Source: Blasia pusilla
Taxonomy: Eukaryota > Marchantiophyta > Marchantiopsida > Blasiales
DNA length: 64,000 nt
Assembly (NCBI GenBank): GCA_050084515.1
Contig: CM114271.1
Location: 58,218,001-58,282,000 of the forward strand
Reading direction: 5' to 3'
Shown: one piece after another, positions 26,555-38,944 of the stretch
Layout of the letters: every line of letters begins with the position of its first letter
Numbering within the stretch: position 1 is the first letter of the stretch
Made by a program: the position numbers and the translations under genes
Notes under the pieces: generated by a model
Seen by the model: only the letters and a program-made list of their open reading frames with translations
Database searches by the model: none
Told to the model about the DNA's origin: nothing

Positions 26555-27416
26555 TAGAATAGTATAAAGGAAGTCGGGTCATGGGGATATTAGAGGCTTG
26601 AATCACTTCGACAATCACTCTTATGAAAATCCACTTATATCTTTTCAACATCGATGGGGATCATATTGCAAGGTTTTTGGGAAAATCTTGGTTGATATAT
26701 TTAGCATCAACATGGTATCAAGGATGGGACTGAACTTTGATTCAAATGGGTCAAAAAATCACATGGAGCGGGATGGAGCAAGGGCTATTGCAAAATTTGT
26801 AAGTTGTAGACCCCATCCTTACTATTAGAATGAACCTATGAAGATTGGAGCATAAAGGTAGTGTGGAGGATTACATCGAGAAGTTTTGTGACTAAAATAT
26901 ATATAATCATGACTTGAGTGAGGCAGAAGCCCTCGATTTGTTCAAAAGAGGCTTGAAGTTGAAGGTGCATCAAAAAATGATTTGAGATCATACAAAGGAT
27001 ATCAATGAAACAATCCCAATACATGGCAAAAGTGCATGAAGAAGGAGGAGAGGTTTTTTCTTTCATGAATAACCACTATGAATCTATATCCATAGAGTTG
27101 GATAACCTTCAAGCACAAGATGGTTGAGCACGATGAAGATTTTATGGAAGCGTGCCAATGGAGAGAGATTGGACCCCAACCTGCAAGGAGTTTCTTCTCA
27201 AACCGATGGATTCCTAGAGGAGAAGAGAATTAGTAGTCCAATGAGATACGCACCAATATTTTAAGCATGGTAGATATGGGCATATTGCCATGAATTTTTG
27301 CTTTTGTAGGCTTGGAGATAGGCCATATCTTTGTCTATTAATCATCTTGAAGAGAGACACTTGCAAAAAGATAACAAAGAAGATGGATCTTAGGAAACGA
27401 AAACCACCAATAATGT
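26555..27416 (+). pseudogene. gag: gypsy gag fragment, plus strand
   Basis: Near 26855-26985 the frame reads LEHKGSVEDYIEKFCD, then NHDLSEAEALDLFKRGLKLK, the conserved retrotransposon gag helix (QKGSVEDYI..EF..L, LSEEDAL..FI.GL). Upstream, WYQGWD-type residues fit the preceding gag segment. It is followed by Lys/Arg-rich remains and then interrupted by the LTR-like repeat at 27417. The matching RT lies beyond that repeat. Confidence 0.6.
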
Positions 27417-28433
27417 TGCAACCCTCATAACCAAACAACACCAAATAGGCGCCAAGCGAAACATCAGAACTCAAAGGAACTCACGCTGCGAGGTTTGCGC
27501 TTTGGAGAGGCGTTTGGAAGAGTCTCTTGGAAAAGTCTAAGAGACGAAACGCGAAACAGAGTTGTGCGTTTCATGCATTAGTGGTCGCGACCAGGAAACC
27601 TAGACCAAACGCGAGCCGAGACTTGAGATGAGTTGAGTCTTGGGAGGTTGGTTGCCAAAGAGGTGAGAACCAGTTTGGAACACAACTAGCGCTTGGGAGA
27701 ATCTGACTGTGTTTAGGACCATAACGTTGAGCTCCAAGATGTGTTTGGGACAAGTAAGGCGCGTTGAATAGCTGATCTTGAGACGCTTCCAACGCACCAA
27801 AGATCTCAGAAAACGCATAAGTACAGGCTGAGATATTGGCCGAAAACGATTGAGAGAGCAATCGGGTTGAGGGCCAATTGGAGAGGCCCGGGTGTCTTTC
27901 CCTAAATGTAGGGGGCCCCTGGAGATCCCCAGAAGTACTAGTAAGGGAGGACCTTCTCCGAGATGTCTCGGGAAACGAAACCCCACTTTGGACACCAAAC
28001 GGCGTTTCAGAGGCACGGGATGGAACGGGAGTTTGGCGTGGAAACCCAAACCTGATCCAAGGGAGTGGACTTTGTACGCCACACTTGGATTCCAACCGGA
28101 GATTCACTTCGTGCAAGTCTTGGTGAGGAACTCATTGGATGTCCATCGGACAGTTGGAACCGCTAGGCGCGAAATGTCGTTTCAGGTTCGTGAACCGACC
28201 AGAAAGTCTGTCCCAAGTCTTTCGAGATTTGCCCGTGTTGTAAACCGCGAAACTAGGAAGGTTGAGCTTGATGGGAGTCCGAGACGAGAACTCGGAAAGT
28301 AACCCCGCTGATTGATCCAAGACCCGACTAACCAAAGTGCGTGTTTGGATGCAGATGAGCGTTGAGAGCGTGACCTACTGAACGCACGCTTCCACAACAA
28401 ACAAGATTAACGTTCAAGGAGAGTAGGCGCACG
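27417..28433. repeat. 1-kb LTR-like repeat, copy 1
   Basis: Collinear with 50872-51915, from CCCTCATAACCAAAC at the left to GCTTCCRCAAC and CCTACTC near the right. It begins TG and contains CA near the end. It is GC-richer than its surroundings and sits between gag and RT of a gypsy element, so it is probably a solo LTR inserted there. A clear 5-bp target duplication is not visible. Long open frames inside on both strands (up to 181 codons) show no protein features. Confidence 0.6.
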
Positions 28434-29601
28434 ACAAGTAATCTTTCCTCGTGGATTTACTAGTTCTACAAAGGGAGGAAAGGCAAGGATTGATACAAAC
28501 ATCTGGAAGTAAAAGGAGGATAGACTGTAAGATTGATGTTCTTCCAAGAAGCACGCCACTATGTAAGGCTCCTTACTATCTTGCTCCAAGGGAATTTGAA
28601 GAGTATAAAGCCTAAGTGGAGGAGATACTACAGAAAGGCTTCATCCAACCAAACGTCTTGCCATATGGAACCCCAGTTCTTTTCGTGAAGAAGCATAGAA
28701 ACATATGACTTTGCATCAAATATAAAAAATGATCAACAAATGGTGAAGAAAAAATATCCATAACCAATAATGGATGACTTATTTGAACACCTACAAGGAG
28801 CAAAATACATCACCAAGCTTGACCTTAGAAGTGGTTATAACCAAATCCAAATTGTAGATGAAGATATGCCCAAGATTTTCTTTTTGGATTATGTATGGAT
28901 ACTTTGAATACTTAGTCATATCATTTAGTCTCACTAATATATATGCAACATTTATAGGCCTAATGAATGATATTTTCTGTCCATATTTAGATAAGTCTAT
29001 CACCGTACTCCTAGATGATATATTGGTGCATAATAAAATCATAGAGTATAGAAATCATCTTCAAGAAGTCCTTAAAATTCTACAAGATAATAGGTTGTAT
29101 GCTAAAGCTTCGAAATGTGATTTGGCAAGAGAATATTTGATTATCTAGGGCATCAAATAAGCGTAGAAAGTATTCAAGTGTTGAGTGAGAAGGTAAAAAT
29201 AATCAAAAAGTGGAATGAACATAAGAATCAAGCTTACTTGAAGTGTTTTCTAGGAGTAACATAATTATATTGAAGATTTATCAAATGTTTTGTTCTAATT
29301 GTAGAATCCTTAACAACTTCACGGGAAAAAAGATAAAAATTAAATTGGAATGCATCACTAGAGATAGGTTTCCAAACATTTAAGGATATCTTAATGAATA
29401 TCCCTATTTTGAAGTGGTATTATCCTAATCGACCTATCGAGTTGGCCATGGATGCATCAAGTACTACCATTGTAGGAGTATTACAACAAGAATGGGAGAG
29501 AGTTGGCCGATTCCTTGACTCATATGCCACAGATAAATGACATGTCTAAAATGGAGATTCACTCTAGTTGGTAGAAAATGTTGATCAAAGCAACAAAGCA
29601 G
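28434..29601 (+). pseudogene. pol: gypsy reverse transcriptase to RNase H start
   Basis: The frames give, in order, [44 protein letters not shown], then FEYLVISFSLTNIYATF, ITVLLDDILVHNK (the YVDD position, here LLDD), HLQEVLKILQDNRLYAKASK, GHQISVESIQV and, starting RNase H, PIELAMDASSTTIVGVLQQE. It has many stops and frameshifts. It continues the gag at 26.6-27.4 kb and is cut at 29601 by the insertion of the copia element. Confidence 0.8.
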
Positions 29602-30019
29602 TGTGAGAAAATAGAAAGTGACAAAATCACTTAAACTTAGAGATACAAAGTGGCCTAGTCCATCCGTACGCTCAAAGATGGAACCTAAACGTAGAGATAA
29701 CTCGACATACGAAAATGCGCAACCGTTGCGGCTCCCGACTATTTCACTACTCGGGAAACTAGGGTTTTTACCTATTTTTCTTTATTTCTATTAATAGAAA
29801 CTTTTTGATCCCAGACCCTCGCGACGCATCAGGATGCCCCACACCCTGATGCAATATAGGGTTAGATAATCCTAGTAACGCTACTCCTGAAACCACCTAC
29901 ATCATATTACTATGACTCCTTCAACATCTAAGTCGGAACCATCAATCTAGGCTTCTCCTCATACAAGGGAATTGATCAGATTAATGGTGCTCAGAGAAGT
30001 GGATGTTGAGAATCCAACA
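29602..30019 (-). repeat. copia 3' LTR (minus-strand element)
   Basis: 418 bp with TG...CA ends (TGTGAGAAAAT at the left, CCAACA at the right on the plus strand). It is bordered inside by a polypurine tract on the coding strand. The partner LTR starts at 63917, and its first 84 bases match the left edge here with roughly 10 percent changes plus an indel. The element is therefore not young. Confidence 0.85.
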
Positions 30020-30028
30020 CCCCCCCTC
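30020..30028 (-). promoter_or_regulatory. polypurine tract of the copia element
   Basis: On the coding strand GAGGGGGGG lies immediately before TGTTGGATTCTC, the start of the 3' LTR. This is the plus-strand priming site of reverse transcription. Confidence 0.8.
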
Positions 30029-30051
30029 AATATCCACTCTTATGTGGACTA

Positions 30052-33000
30052 TTATCTTGGACCTATGCCAAGACCCTTCAGATGTCGGTGAAGCTGATCT
30101 CCGCTCAAAGCTTTCGTGAAGATGTCTGCACGGTTATCCTCTGTTGGACAATAGACTAACTTCAAAACCTCTCTCTCGATAAATTCACGAAAAAAATGAT
30201 ATTGGATCTCTATGTGCTTCGTACGAGCATGAAACACAAGATTATGTGCAATGGAAATGCAACTTTGATTGTCACACCACATTACAGTAGCACTTTCTGG
30301 TGCTTCTCCTATGTCCTCCAATATCCATCTCAACCATACTGCTTCACAAGACGCATAACAAGCTGCCTTGTACTCTGCTTCGGCAGAAGAAAGAGCCATT
30401 GTAGGTTGCTTCTTGATGACCCATGACACCACAATTGATCCTACCAAGAAGAAATAACTCGAAATTGATCTTTGAGAATGTGAATCTCTTGCCCAATCCG
30501 AGTCACAAAAAGCTGTCATTTGCGTCCCTGCTCCATAGGTGATGCCGTACTCGATAATGCCTTTGATGTACTTCAACACACGCATCCGTACCTTCCAATG
30601 GTTCTCACGAGGCTTAGTTGAGAACCTACTCAACACTCCCACAACGAAGCTAATATCTTGTCTAGTGTTACACAAAAATATCAAACTGCCTATAAGATTT
30701 CTATACAACTTTTCATCTACCAATGGTTAAACATCTTCCATCGAGAGTTTCAACTCTACCTCCATTGGCGAGACCACTTCCTTACACTCGGTCATCCCGA
30801 ACGCCTTCAAGATTTCTCTAGCATACTTTTGCCAAGAGAGAAAAATAGAATCTGACTGTTGCCAAATCTCTGGCCCTATGAAGTAGTGCAAAGATCTAAA
30901 TCATACATTTCAAACTTAGATTTCAACAGTCCCTTCATTTCCTCTATTTTCTTACTGTGCTCTCATGTGATGATCACATCATCCACATATAGGACTATCA
31001 GCATATACATCCCATCTTCGCAAAACACATACTAATTTGCTTTTGACGTACTCTTGATGAGACCCTTCTCTCGAAAGAATTTATCTATTCGTTGATACCA
31101 TACCCTTGGGGCTTGCTTCAACCCATACAATTCTCGATGAAGTAAACACACTTTCTCTTCTGATCCGGATGTCTAAAAAACTGGTGGTTGAGATACATAC
31201 ACCTCCTCCTTGAGACTCCCGTTCAAAAAGGCAGACTTCACATCGTATTGGTATACATGCAAACGTCTTGTTCTGCAACTGCTAGAACAATTCGAATGGT
31301 TGTCATCCTTGCAGTAGGAACAAAAGTCTCATAGTAGACAAAACCTTTGATTTGTGAGCATCCTTGCGCAACCAACCTCGCTTTGAATTTATCCAATGTA
31401 GCGTCCAACTTGTACTTGGTCTTGTACATCCACTTGGTGCGTATTATCTTCTTGTCCTTTGGCTTCTCAACCAAAGTCCAAGTTTTATTTCTCTGAAAAG
31501 CGTCCATCTCCATCTGCATGGCCTCTCTCCATTGAGGATGAGCAAGGGCCTCATCCAAGCATGATGGCTCTTCCACCTTCAAGACCTCTGTCATCAAGGC
31601 CATGTTGACGAGATGTGCAGAAGCTCTATTATGCTCTTCTAGTCTATTGGATCTCCTTGGATGTGTAACAACTTCATCAATTTCTGGTGGGTCCTTACCA
31701 TCCAAGAGCTGCTTTATCCACTTAGGGTATGGCGACCGTACTGGAAGAGCAGGTTGCTCTTTGTAATCATCACCAAATTCTTCTTCTTGATGATCTGGTG
31801 TAAAGATTGGTGGTGTGCTCTTGTGGGTTATCTCTTCGTTTGATGATAATGTGGATGGACCAATGATATCCGCCACTTGACGAGGCTGTTCCTGGAACAC
31901 CACATCACGACTCGCAAACATCTTCTTTGCCTCATGACACCATAGGCGATAAGCTTTAGAATCATCACTGTATCCCATAAAGATGCACTTCTTGCTCTTG
32001 GACTCCAGCTTGGTCTTGGATCCTTCAGGAATATGTACAAAGCACTCACTACCAAAAGTCCTGAAATGTTGGACTGATGGTATCTTACATGAGTATGATT
32101 GATGAGGAGTCATGCCTCGCACTGACTTGGTAGCACTTCTATTTAGAATATAAACGGCAATATTATCAACTTCAGCCCAAAATCCTTCTGTCAAACCTTT
32201 TGCTTTCATCGTACATCTTGCCATCTCCACCACTATACGGTTTCGATGTTTAAAAACTTCATTTTATTGTGGCGTATGTGCCGTGGTTAATTGTCGCTTG
32301 ATTCCATGCTCCCCCAAATATTTGTTGAATTCTGTTGATAATAATTCTCCTCCTCAATCGGTGCAAAGCTTTTGTACCTTCTTTCCTGTCTCATTCTCAA
32401 CCAGCTTGTGCCATACTTTAAATTTTCCAAAAGCACTTGCCTTATCACAAAGGAAATACACCCACATCTTCCTACTATAATCGGCGACAACTAAAAAAAA
32501 GTAGGAAAAAACACCTAATGCCAATGTTCTCATTTTACCACAGAGGTTAGCATAAATCAACTCTAAAGGAGCCTTTGCTCTATTGCTGGACTCTTGTGGA
32601 AATGATTGTCGGTGTTGCTTGCCCATCATACAAGCTTCACATGTATCCGACACTCCAAAAATTGTTGGTAAATCAACAACCATGCCACATTTCTGCATCT
32701 GACTCAGTAAGGGAAAGCTTAGGTGTCCAAATCTTTCATGCCACAACTTACTGCTATTAAGATCTGTACCTACACTTGTCGTGAAAGCATACAACTCATA
32801 GATATTTCCATGTGGTATACCTTCACCCACTACTTTCCCATTTTCTTGAAACAAACTTCTAGGTCACGATCATATAATACTGCTATTGAAATCAAATTTC
32901 GCTTCAACTCCTGGTACGTACAATACATCAGTTAACTTCTTTTCATTTCCTTTTTGTGAGACTAAAGAAATTATGCCTTTCCCTTCTACATGGCACTTTG

Positions 33001-33802
33001 CATTATTCCCAACAGTAACTACGATGGGCTCTTGTTGAGGCTGTAAGGAGCTATACCAATCCTTGTGATTGGTCATATGCCTAGATGCGCCACTATCGAG
33101 CACCCATGCATCTTCACTCTTTGACTTAGTGGAATGTTCTGCCTGTGTGCAAAATTCTTCGATTGCTACCCAAGCATCTACTTCATGTTCTCCTAGTTCT
33201 ACAGAATTTCCAGACTCCTTCTTAGGTCTTAAACAACCGTTCTTCTCATCATGACTCATCTTTCTACAATCTTTGATAAGATGACCTAGCTTACCATAGT
33301 AAAAGCATTTGAAGGCTTTCCTTGGAAATTTCTTCTTGACATTTGAACTGTAATCATGATTTCTACCTCTCTATACATTGGCAGTAAATGCTGCATCACT
33401 TCCCTCTCTTGCTTTGAAGCACATTTCCTCTTCTACCAACATCAAACTAAAATTTTCAAAAGTAAGGGGCGTGGATCTTACTTGAGTATTCAATGCAGTG
33501 ACCAAGCTGTCATACCTTGGAGGCAAAATCCTTATGCACCGACGTGCCAAATCTTCGTGAGACTTTGAAATTCTTACGGATGCCATCTAATCTTGAAGAT
33601 TCTTGATCCTTGTCAAAAATTGCTCTGCGCTTTCTCCTTTTGAAAATTTCTCAAACGTAAGCTGATTCTTCAGATTTTGAATCGAGTCTCATTCCTTGTT
33701 TCGTACTGATTCTTCAGAATGTTCCACGCCTCAACAGCGGTGGTTGTATGTTGAATGAGAGTCATGATAGAATCAGTTACATTCGTGGCAATTGCATATA
33801 GA
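30052..33802 (-). pseudogene. gag-pol: Ty1/copia Gag-Pol polyprotein, larger part
   Basis: From right to left on the minus strand come: gag (YAIATNVTDSIMTLIQ, EAWNILKNQYETRN); a zinc knuckle CFYYGKLGHLIKDC with the second Cys changed to Tyr; protease WVLDSGASRHMT; GAG-pre-integrase HERFGHLSFPL and CEACMMGKQH; integrase with ANLCG (first Asp changed) and CTD then a stop before GGE; RT from WREAMQMEMDAFQRNKTW through YVDD near 30.99 kb; and RNase H with SSAEAEYKAA and HIEIQYHFFRE, ending near 30052. At least five frame breaks make it inactive. Its missing gag N-terminus lies at 63.6 kb, beyond the 29.8-kb insertion. Confidence 0.95.
33795..33802 (+). repeat. left target-site duplication CATATAGA
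   Basis: The same eight bases recur at 63596-63603. A ninth base (G) also matches but is ambiguous because the element begins with G. Removing everything between restores the copia gag frame (ADAL joined to YAIA). Confidence 0.88.
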
Positions 33803-34193
33803 GGAGGTGCGGTAAGAGGAGAGGAAGAGAGGAAGAGAGGAGAGAGGAAACTACCTTCAACCAAAATAGACCATTTTTTTTGAAGAGAGTTTCCGTTGGG
33901 TTGAAGAGAGGAAACTTTTTGTGTGAATTTTTTTGCACTTTTTTGCTCAGTTATTAAGCAGTCCCACAATTTTTTTTTCTCTTCCATATTTTGGCAACCC
34001 ATCTGAGTCGGACCGGTTTAGGGCTGAAAAATCAGTGGAATCATAAGTGTGGAACCAATTACTTTTTCCATCCAAGGTCTGGAAACAATCTACCATTTGC
34101 CCTAGGCTGAATAGAGTTCAAGCTAAAAGTGAAGGTTCTTGAAAAATGAAAGTACAATCTAAAACCTCATTTTGCATCCTCAAAGTGGTTTGT
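33803..34193 (+). repeat. left terminal region of E1
   Basis: Starts GGAGGTGCGG, then a GA-rich inverted repeat, then TTTCCGTTGGGTTGAAGAG and T-rich sequence to the end of the transposase gene. It is closely similar to 48540-48925. Confidence 0.75.
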
Positions 34194-35699
34194 TTAAAAT
34201 ACTTCGCACTTCTTTGAGGGACAGGTGGTGGTTGGTGGATTCCTACTCCTACCTCCGACTCTCTTAAAACTACCAAAGAACACATAGTACATGCGCTTAC
34301 AAGGGAAATACCTTTTGCCACTTGTCTCTCTTTGGACAAAGTCATCACATGAACATGTGGGAAACCAACAGATGTGCACCACATACACCCCTGTGATACT
34401 TGAATTTACAATGTTGTTCCTGACCCAATACATCCTTCCTATTCCATTGCCACTCATGACATCTTTCGTGGCGATGATCTCCATTTTTGCCTCCTGTGCT
34501 GATGCAATTCGCTTTGCTCTCTCCACCGTTGGCCTACACATTCTATTTCTCTTCATCCCATTTCTAGACTCAAACAGAGATAGTGGATTGAGATCATCCA
34601 CCTTCTCCGGGTACATGTTGACATCAATCTTGGGTTGAATACGAAATGCGAAGGTCTCTGTAATGCAAACATGCTCCAAACTTCCCCCGTCTATGAGTCT
34701 GAAACCGACACTTGTATGATTGTCCACTTCGTCTTGAGTGCAGTTCGTACCTACGGCGATGGGCCAAATCGTGGGGGTATTCCGTGGAGCTCCAATAGCA
34801 GCCGGATAAGACTTCCGGAAAGCGCAAGATTCATTTGGGCAGAAGAAGTACTTCAATTGATCCCCGGTCCCCATGAAACGATCAAAGGTTTTGAGTCCCC
34901 AAAACCCAGGAAGTGGTCGTCCAGCCCTTGTACAGTTCTTATTTAGGAAAGTGCCGTATGCTCTCCTAATGCTATCAGATCCTGCCCTGTAGGTGGGTCC
35001 ACATCCTGGGTTGCTCTGAGATATATGCCACCGTTTTAGGTTGCAATCCACCTCCATTACCGGAATCCCATATTGTTGAACCACCCCAGTGACCGGATGT
35101 TGCGAACTTCCAGCAACGGAGGGCTTTTGAAATAAGACATTTACTGATTTTGGAGAAGGGTCTCCATCACGGATTTGGGACGGGTCCGGGGTCTCCGAAT
35201 ACTTGGGCGGCGTTATTTCCTCATCCAAATCAATCACCGGATTCGTTCCTCGATGCTGCCTCTTCACTTGCCTGAAGTCAAGATACTTATCTGGTCTCCA
35301 CGAGTCTCGCTCGGACTGCTCTAACACCATCTGTATGGGACGTCTTGAAACCCGTCCACGAATATCCCCACCAATGTGTACGTCTTGCTCGAGGGAAGTT
35401 CCAGCTACGCACCGGTTGAAGGCTTCCACATACATTTTTTCATCACCAGATCTCACAGCCGCCCTGACATAGAGCTCGTAGATCGACGGCCCGCTTCCTT
35501 TTGTTATGCCTTTTGTAAGGAAGATATGGGATGATGCAGAGTGTAGTATTGCTCTTGCCTGGTCTTGTTGGCATGCCTCCACAAGTGAAATTCGTTGGCA
35601 TGCTTGTGACGACCTCCAGGAGGAATGAACACTTTCTGCTCCACTTGTGTTGGGGCAGAGGGCATTTTCATGAATGTTCAATCCTTGTAACGACGGCAA
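34194..35699 (-). pseudogene. Mutator-like transposase, C-terminal exon with SWIM finger
   Basis: A 501-codon open frame. It starts with GLNIHENALCPNTSG and SVHSSWRS, a block also present at 42180-42245. Next comes a helical stretch (ISLVEACQQDQARAIL), IYELYVRAAVRSGDEKMYVEAF, an acidic linker, then a long C-terminal domain ending in CSCDDFVQRETSGKRYFPCK. That last motif is a SWIM-type zinc finger (CxC...CxH), but the final His is Arg here (PCKRM). The copy at 48.9 kb keeps PCKHM. SWIM fingers at this position are typical of Mutator-like transposases, where they help bind DNA. Exons between the catalytic core and this part have been lost, so the protein cannot be functional. Confidence 0.7.
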
Positions 35700-35744
35700 T
35701 GTTAGAAGGGAACGAAAATAACTCAGGAGTCAAAGATATAAGCT

Positions 35745-35970
35745 ACCTGTCAGAACCAGACGGGTTGCAAGGCCGAGGCATCCCATGAACGACTCTGCAA
35801 CCCGTCGGGTCTCGACGTGTTGCAACCTTAAACCCACATACTGCAACCCGTCGGAACTAGACGGGTTTCAAGGCCAAGGCATCCCATGAACGACTCTGCA
35901 ACCTGTCGAGTCCCGACATGTTGCAACCCTAAACCCACCTACTGCAACCCATCGAATCCACCCAGGTTGT
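35745..35970. repeat. palindrome array P1, 5 copies, in the transposase intron region
   Basis: Copies at 35745, 35797, 35843, 35898 and 35944, each related to the GCAACCCGTCGGA arm pair and most degenerate in one arm. A GGCCRAGGCATCCCATGAACGACTC spacer is repeated, showing a local duplication of about 100 bp. The array replaces the exons that should follow FMADNAQPGWI. Confidence 0.85.
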
Positions 35971-37653
35971 GCATTGTCCGCCATGAACCCATAAATTTCC
36001 AGAGGTGGCCTTTTGTTTTTCTTCACCACCTCCAATAAGAGTAACCAGCACATCTTCAAACTGCCAACGTCTTTTGCCTTTACTTCACAGACAAATATAG
36101 TTTTGAGTCCCTTCTCCACATGGTCATAAACGTGAGCACCCATCATCAACCATCCGTTCAGCACTCTGTAGCAAATATCAAAGCTTACCCAGCTGCCGTA
36201 AAGATCTTCCCCTCTTCCCCAGGTCCGTCGAGGCCACTCGACGGACCTGTGGTTGACATTTTGAAGACATAGGCCCTGGATCCCTCGCCTCCTTGGCCCA
36301 TGAACTGCCATCCCTGAATGAATGGAAATCTGGAGTTTGCCTTGATTTGGCGATGGCATCCATTTCGGCCGTCTTTCCATCAAGAACTCGTATTTGACGC
36401 AGCAAATTCCAGAAGCATTGAGGATCAGCGGAAATCGAGATTTCCCCATAGTTGTTTCTCCTCAGCCGCCGTGATCTCGCCGTGTCCACGGATTCCAAGC
36501 AATTGTTCACAAATTTGTGATGTCGTTGTGAGCTTGATCACTCCGGGCTTTGAACCCGGAGAGTTTATGTAGACCTCGACAAATTTCTTTGCCACATCCT
36601 CCTTGATGTGTCTCTGAATTGCATCGGTCACAGGATGAGTGTGGGAGCCAACATGAACTGCCAGCCTTGTGTACTCTGACGTGGAGCCCAAGTCGTGGAC
36701 AATGAAAAATATGTATGCAAGACACGCTCCAACGCAGAAAGGGGATGCCTGACAATGAGGACATCGATGGCCTCCCAGCGATATGGTGGCATCGACCTCG
36801 TATGGAGTTTGTGCATTCTTGGGGGGGAATTGCGACGTATTGACTCGCCCGTTGCGCTCTAGATACGGGCATGCTGGACTTCTACACTCCAAGGCTCCAA
36901 CGCACTGGCGGTGGGAGACAATCCAAGGACCATCGGAATTGAAGCACTAGTCCGTTGAAGCTGCACCATCGATGACAATCAGACTTTCTGTCCATACCCT
37001 TCAGGCGTTCTCCATCTTTCTTTTGAGCATGAGCAGCAAGTGGAGGCAACTTAAAAATGCAATTACCATCGTACATGGGCGTCAGCTCATCAACAAGAAT
37101 GTGCTTGAATATTTTCAAGGCCAGAGACGAAAGCAAACTATTGCATGATACTGGCAAGAGGAACGAGTAGGCGGACAGAGGGCCCGGTTGGTGTCCAAAA
37201 GATCCACTGAGGTTGATAACATCCGGAATCTCTTCAGGAAGAACAAAATTGTTACGAGCGTGTGAAGTTGGAGTCAAATCCAGATCTATTGAGCTAGGAG
37301 TTGCAAACGTAGAGCTCGGAGCACTAGGAAATTCTCGACCGTCTACTTGGGAAACAAACGAATTCAGGGGCAGGCCGTAAACTCTGTATTGACCATTTGC
37401 TAGAGGTAGGAGATTCCATACTTTACCGTCTGCAGTCACTGGCTGGACTGTCTCACCTATTATGTCCTCCGTACCGTCCACCCTAACATCCTTGGATACA
37501 AAGATGGTTCCAATTTGGAGAAGAAATCGAATAGAGAGAAAAATTTCATCAAATGCTATGAAAGACTCAAGAGCTTGCGGTCGAACGATTTCTGATTGAG
37601 GAAGGGCCGCCACAAGTGAGCTTCAAATAATTATCCATTCCCACAAATTTCAT
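35940..37653 (-). pseudogene. Mutator-like transposase, N-terminal and catalytic part
   Basis: The likely start is the ATG at 37653 (MKFVGMDNYLKLTCGG), after which a frameshift moves to the frame beginning ALPQSEIVRPQAL. A Cys/His block follows near 36.9-36.6 kb: CRSPACPYLERNG, then CPHCQASPFC and VHVGSHTHPV, probably an N-terminal zinc-binding DNA-recognition domain. The catalytic part near 36.2-35.95 kb has LMMGAHVYD (first Asp) and IYGFMADNAQPGW (second Asp). The third acidic residue would lie in the missing exons. At least three frameshifts are present. The order of zinc domain, DDE core and SWIM finger fits Mutator-like transposases. It is transcribed away from the ParB-like gene. Confidence 0.68.
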
Positions 37654-37664
37654 ACGGGAGGAGA

Positions 37665-37727
37665 GTGAGAATGAGAATGAGAATCAAAATCAGAATGAGA
37701 ATGAGAATGAGAATGAGAATGAGAATT
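37665..37727 (+). repeat. (GAGAAT)n tract at the transposase 5' end
   Basis: About ten GAGAAT/GAATGA units just upstream of the transposase start. The inverted partner lies at 41362-41425, part of the E1/E2 inverted duplication. Confidence 0.85.
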
Positions 37728-37966
37728 TTTAATTTATAGTGAATAGGAAATCAGATACTCCTTACAGACCTTTACTGACAAGATTAAGTTCGGTAGGTGA
37801 AATTTTCTGACACAATGGATTCAGTTCTATTGCAACCGATTCAATTATGTTGCAATCTGTTACAGGATTTGGGAAGCAGAGACGTGGGTTGTGAAGCACA
37901 CTTCATTTTTTGGGAACCTTTCGAAGTCTTGATAACTCAACTATTAACCCAAGCTAAGCAAAGCTT

Positions 37967-38593
37967 GCAACCCGTCGGCTTCGGACGGGTTGCACGCTTC
38001 TACCTTACCTTGAAACGCAAACATGATCGAAGCTGGCAACCCGTCGCTCTCCGACGAGTTGCTCGGATACCGCTCCTTGCCCAAAGATGGCGGAGGCTTG
38101 CAACCCGTCGGTATAAGACGGGTTGCCCAATTATCTCACGGTGTAACACTTACATGAAGGAAGCGTGCAAACCGTCTGTTCCTGATAAGTTCCGCGGGTG
38201 CCGCACCTTCTTGCCCAAAGACGGCGAAGCATGCAACCCGTCGCCCTCCGACGGGTTGCGCAAGGGCCTTGCCTTGTTTCGCTTACATGAAGGAAGCGTG
38301 CAACCTGTCAGCCTCCGACGAGTTGCGCGGGAAGCCCGCATTGTTAACCCTTGATGAGGGAAGCGTGTAACCCAACGGTCTCCAAGGGGTTGCACGGGTA
38401 CGTCCCGTTCTTGTCCGAAGACGGCGGAGGCGCGCAACTGTCGATCTCCGACGGGTTGCGCGGGTACCTCGCGTTCTTGTCCGAAGACGGCGGAGGCGCT
38501 CAACCTATCGGTCTCCGTCGGGTTGCTCGAGCACCTCGCGTTATCTTCCTAGGATGGCGGAGGAGCGCAACCTGTCGAACTGCGACGGGTTGC
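37967..38593. repeat. palindrome array P2, 10 copies, divergent promoter
   Basis: Copies at 37967, 38036, 38100, 38167, 38233, 38300, 38367, 38433, 38500 and 38566: a tandem array with a 63-69-bp period. Spacers share GAAGCGTGCAACC and CGTTCTTGTCCGAAGACGG-type segments. Position 14 is variable, and the copy at 38167 is badly decayed. The array fills the region between the two divergently transcribed genes of E1. Confidence 0.9.
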
Positions 38594-38654
38594 CATTTTT
38601 CACGTCCAGACTTCCGCAACGGCCGGCATGTCACCGTCGGAAGGACGACGCGAC

Positions 38655-38690
38655 CCAATGGTCAGCCCAACGGCTAGAAAAGTATAAATA
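38655..38690 (+). promoter_or_regulatory. core promoter of the ParB/methyltransferase-like gene
   Basis: CCAAT at 38655 and TATAAATA at 38683-38690, about 255 bases before the conserved ATG at 38945. The same TATAAATAG occurs in the inverted E2 copy (minus strand, 40482-40490), so the box is conserved between copies. Confidence 0.6.
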
Positions 38691-38944
38691 GGGGAGAAAT
38701 TGCTCATTTCCGGTTTCTCATTTCGCGATTGCCATTGCTCTCCCGCACAGCAGCTGATCAGATACCAAGGGGCGCTTCACACGGCGAGTCATCGCGAGAC
38801 GATACGAGCGAATGAGAGCGAGACGGTTCGACCGACGATCGCGAGACGATTCGAGCTACCCATCAAGGCAACTCATCTCGACATCAGCAAGGCAACTGAT
38901 CAAGCGATTCATCGTGGACATAGGTGGAGGCATTTCCGGGAAAA

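Noticed and set aside
27571-28302. Host gene suggested by overlapping long frames on both strands
   Set aside because: The DNA recurs at 50.9-51.9 kb with frames broken differently and no domain is visible. It is a dispersed LTR-like repeat.
37967-38593. CRISPR array (repeats at a 63-69-bp period)
   Set aside because: The repeats are near-perfect palindromes with variable arms, spacers resemble each other, no cas genes exist, and the setting is a eukaryotic transposon with introns.
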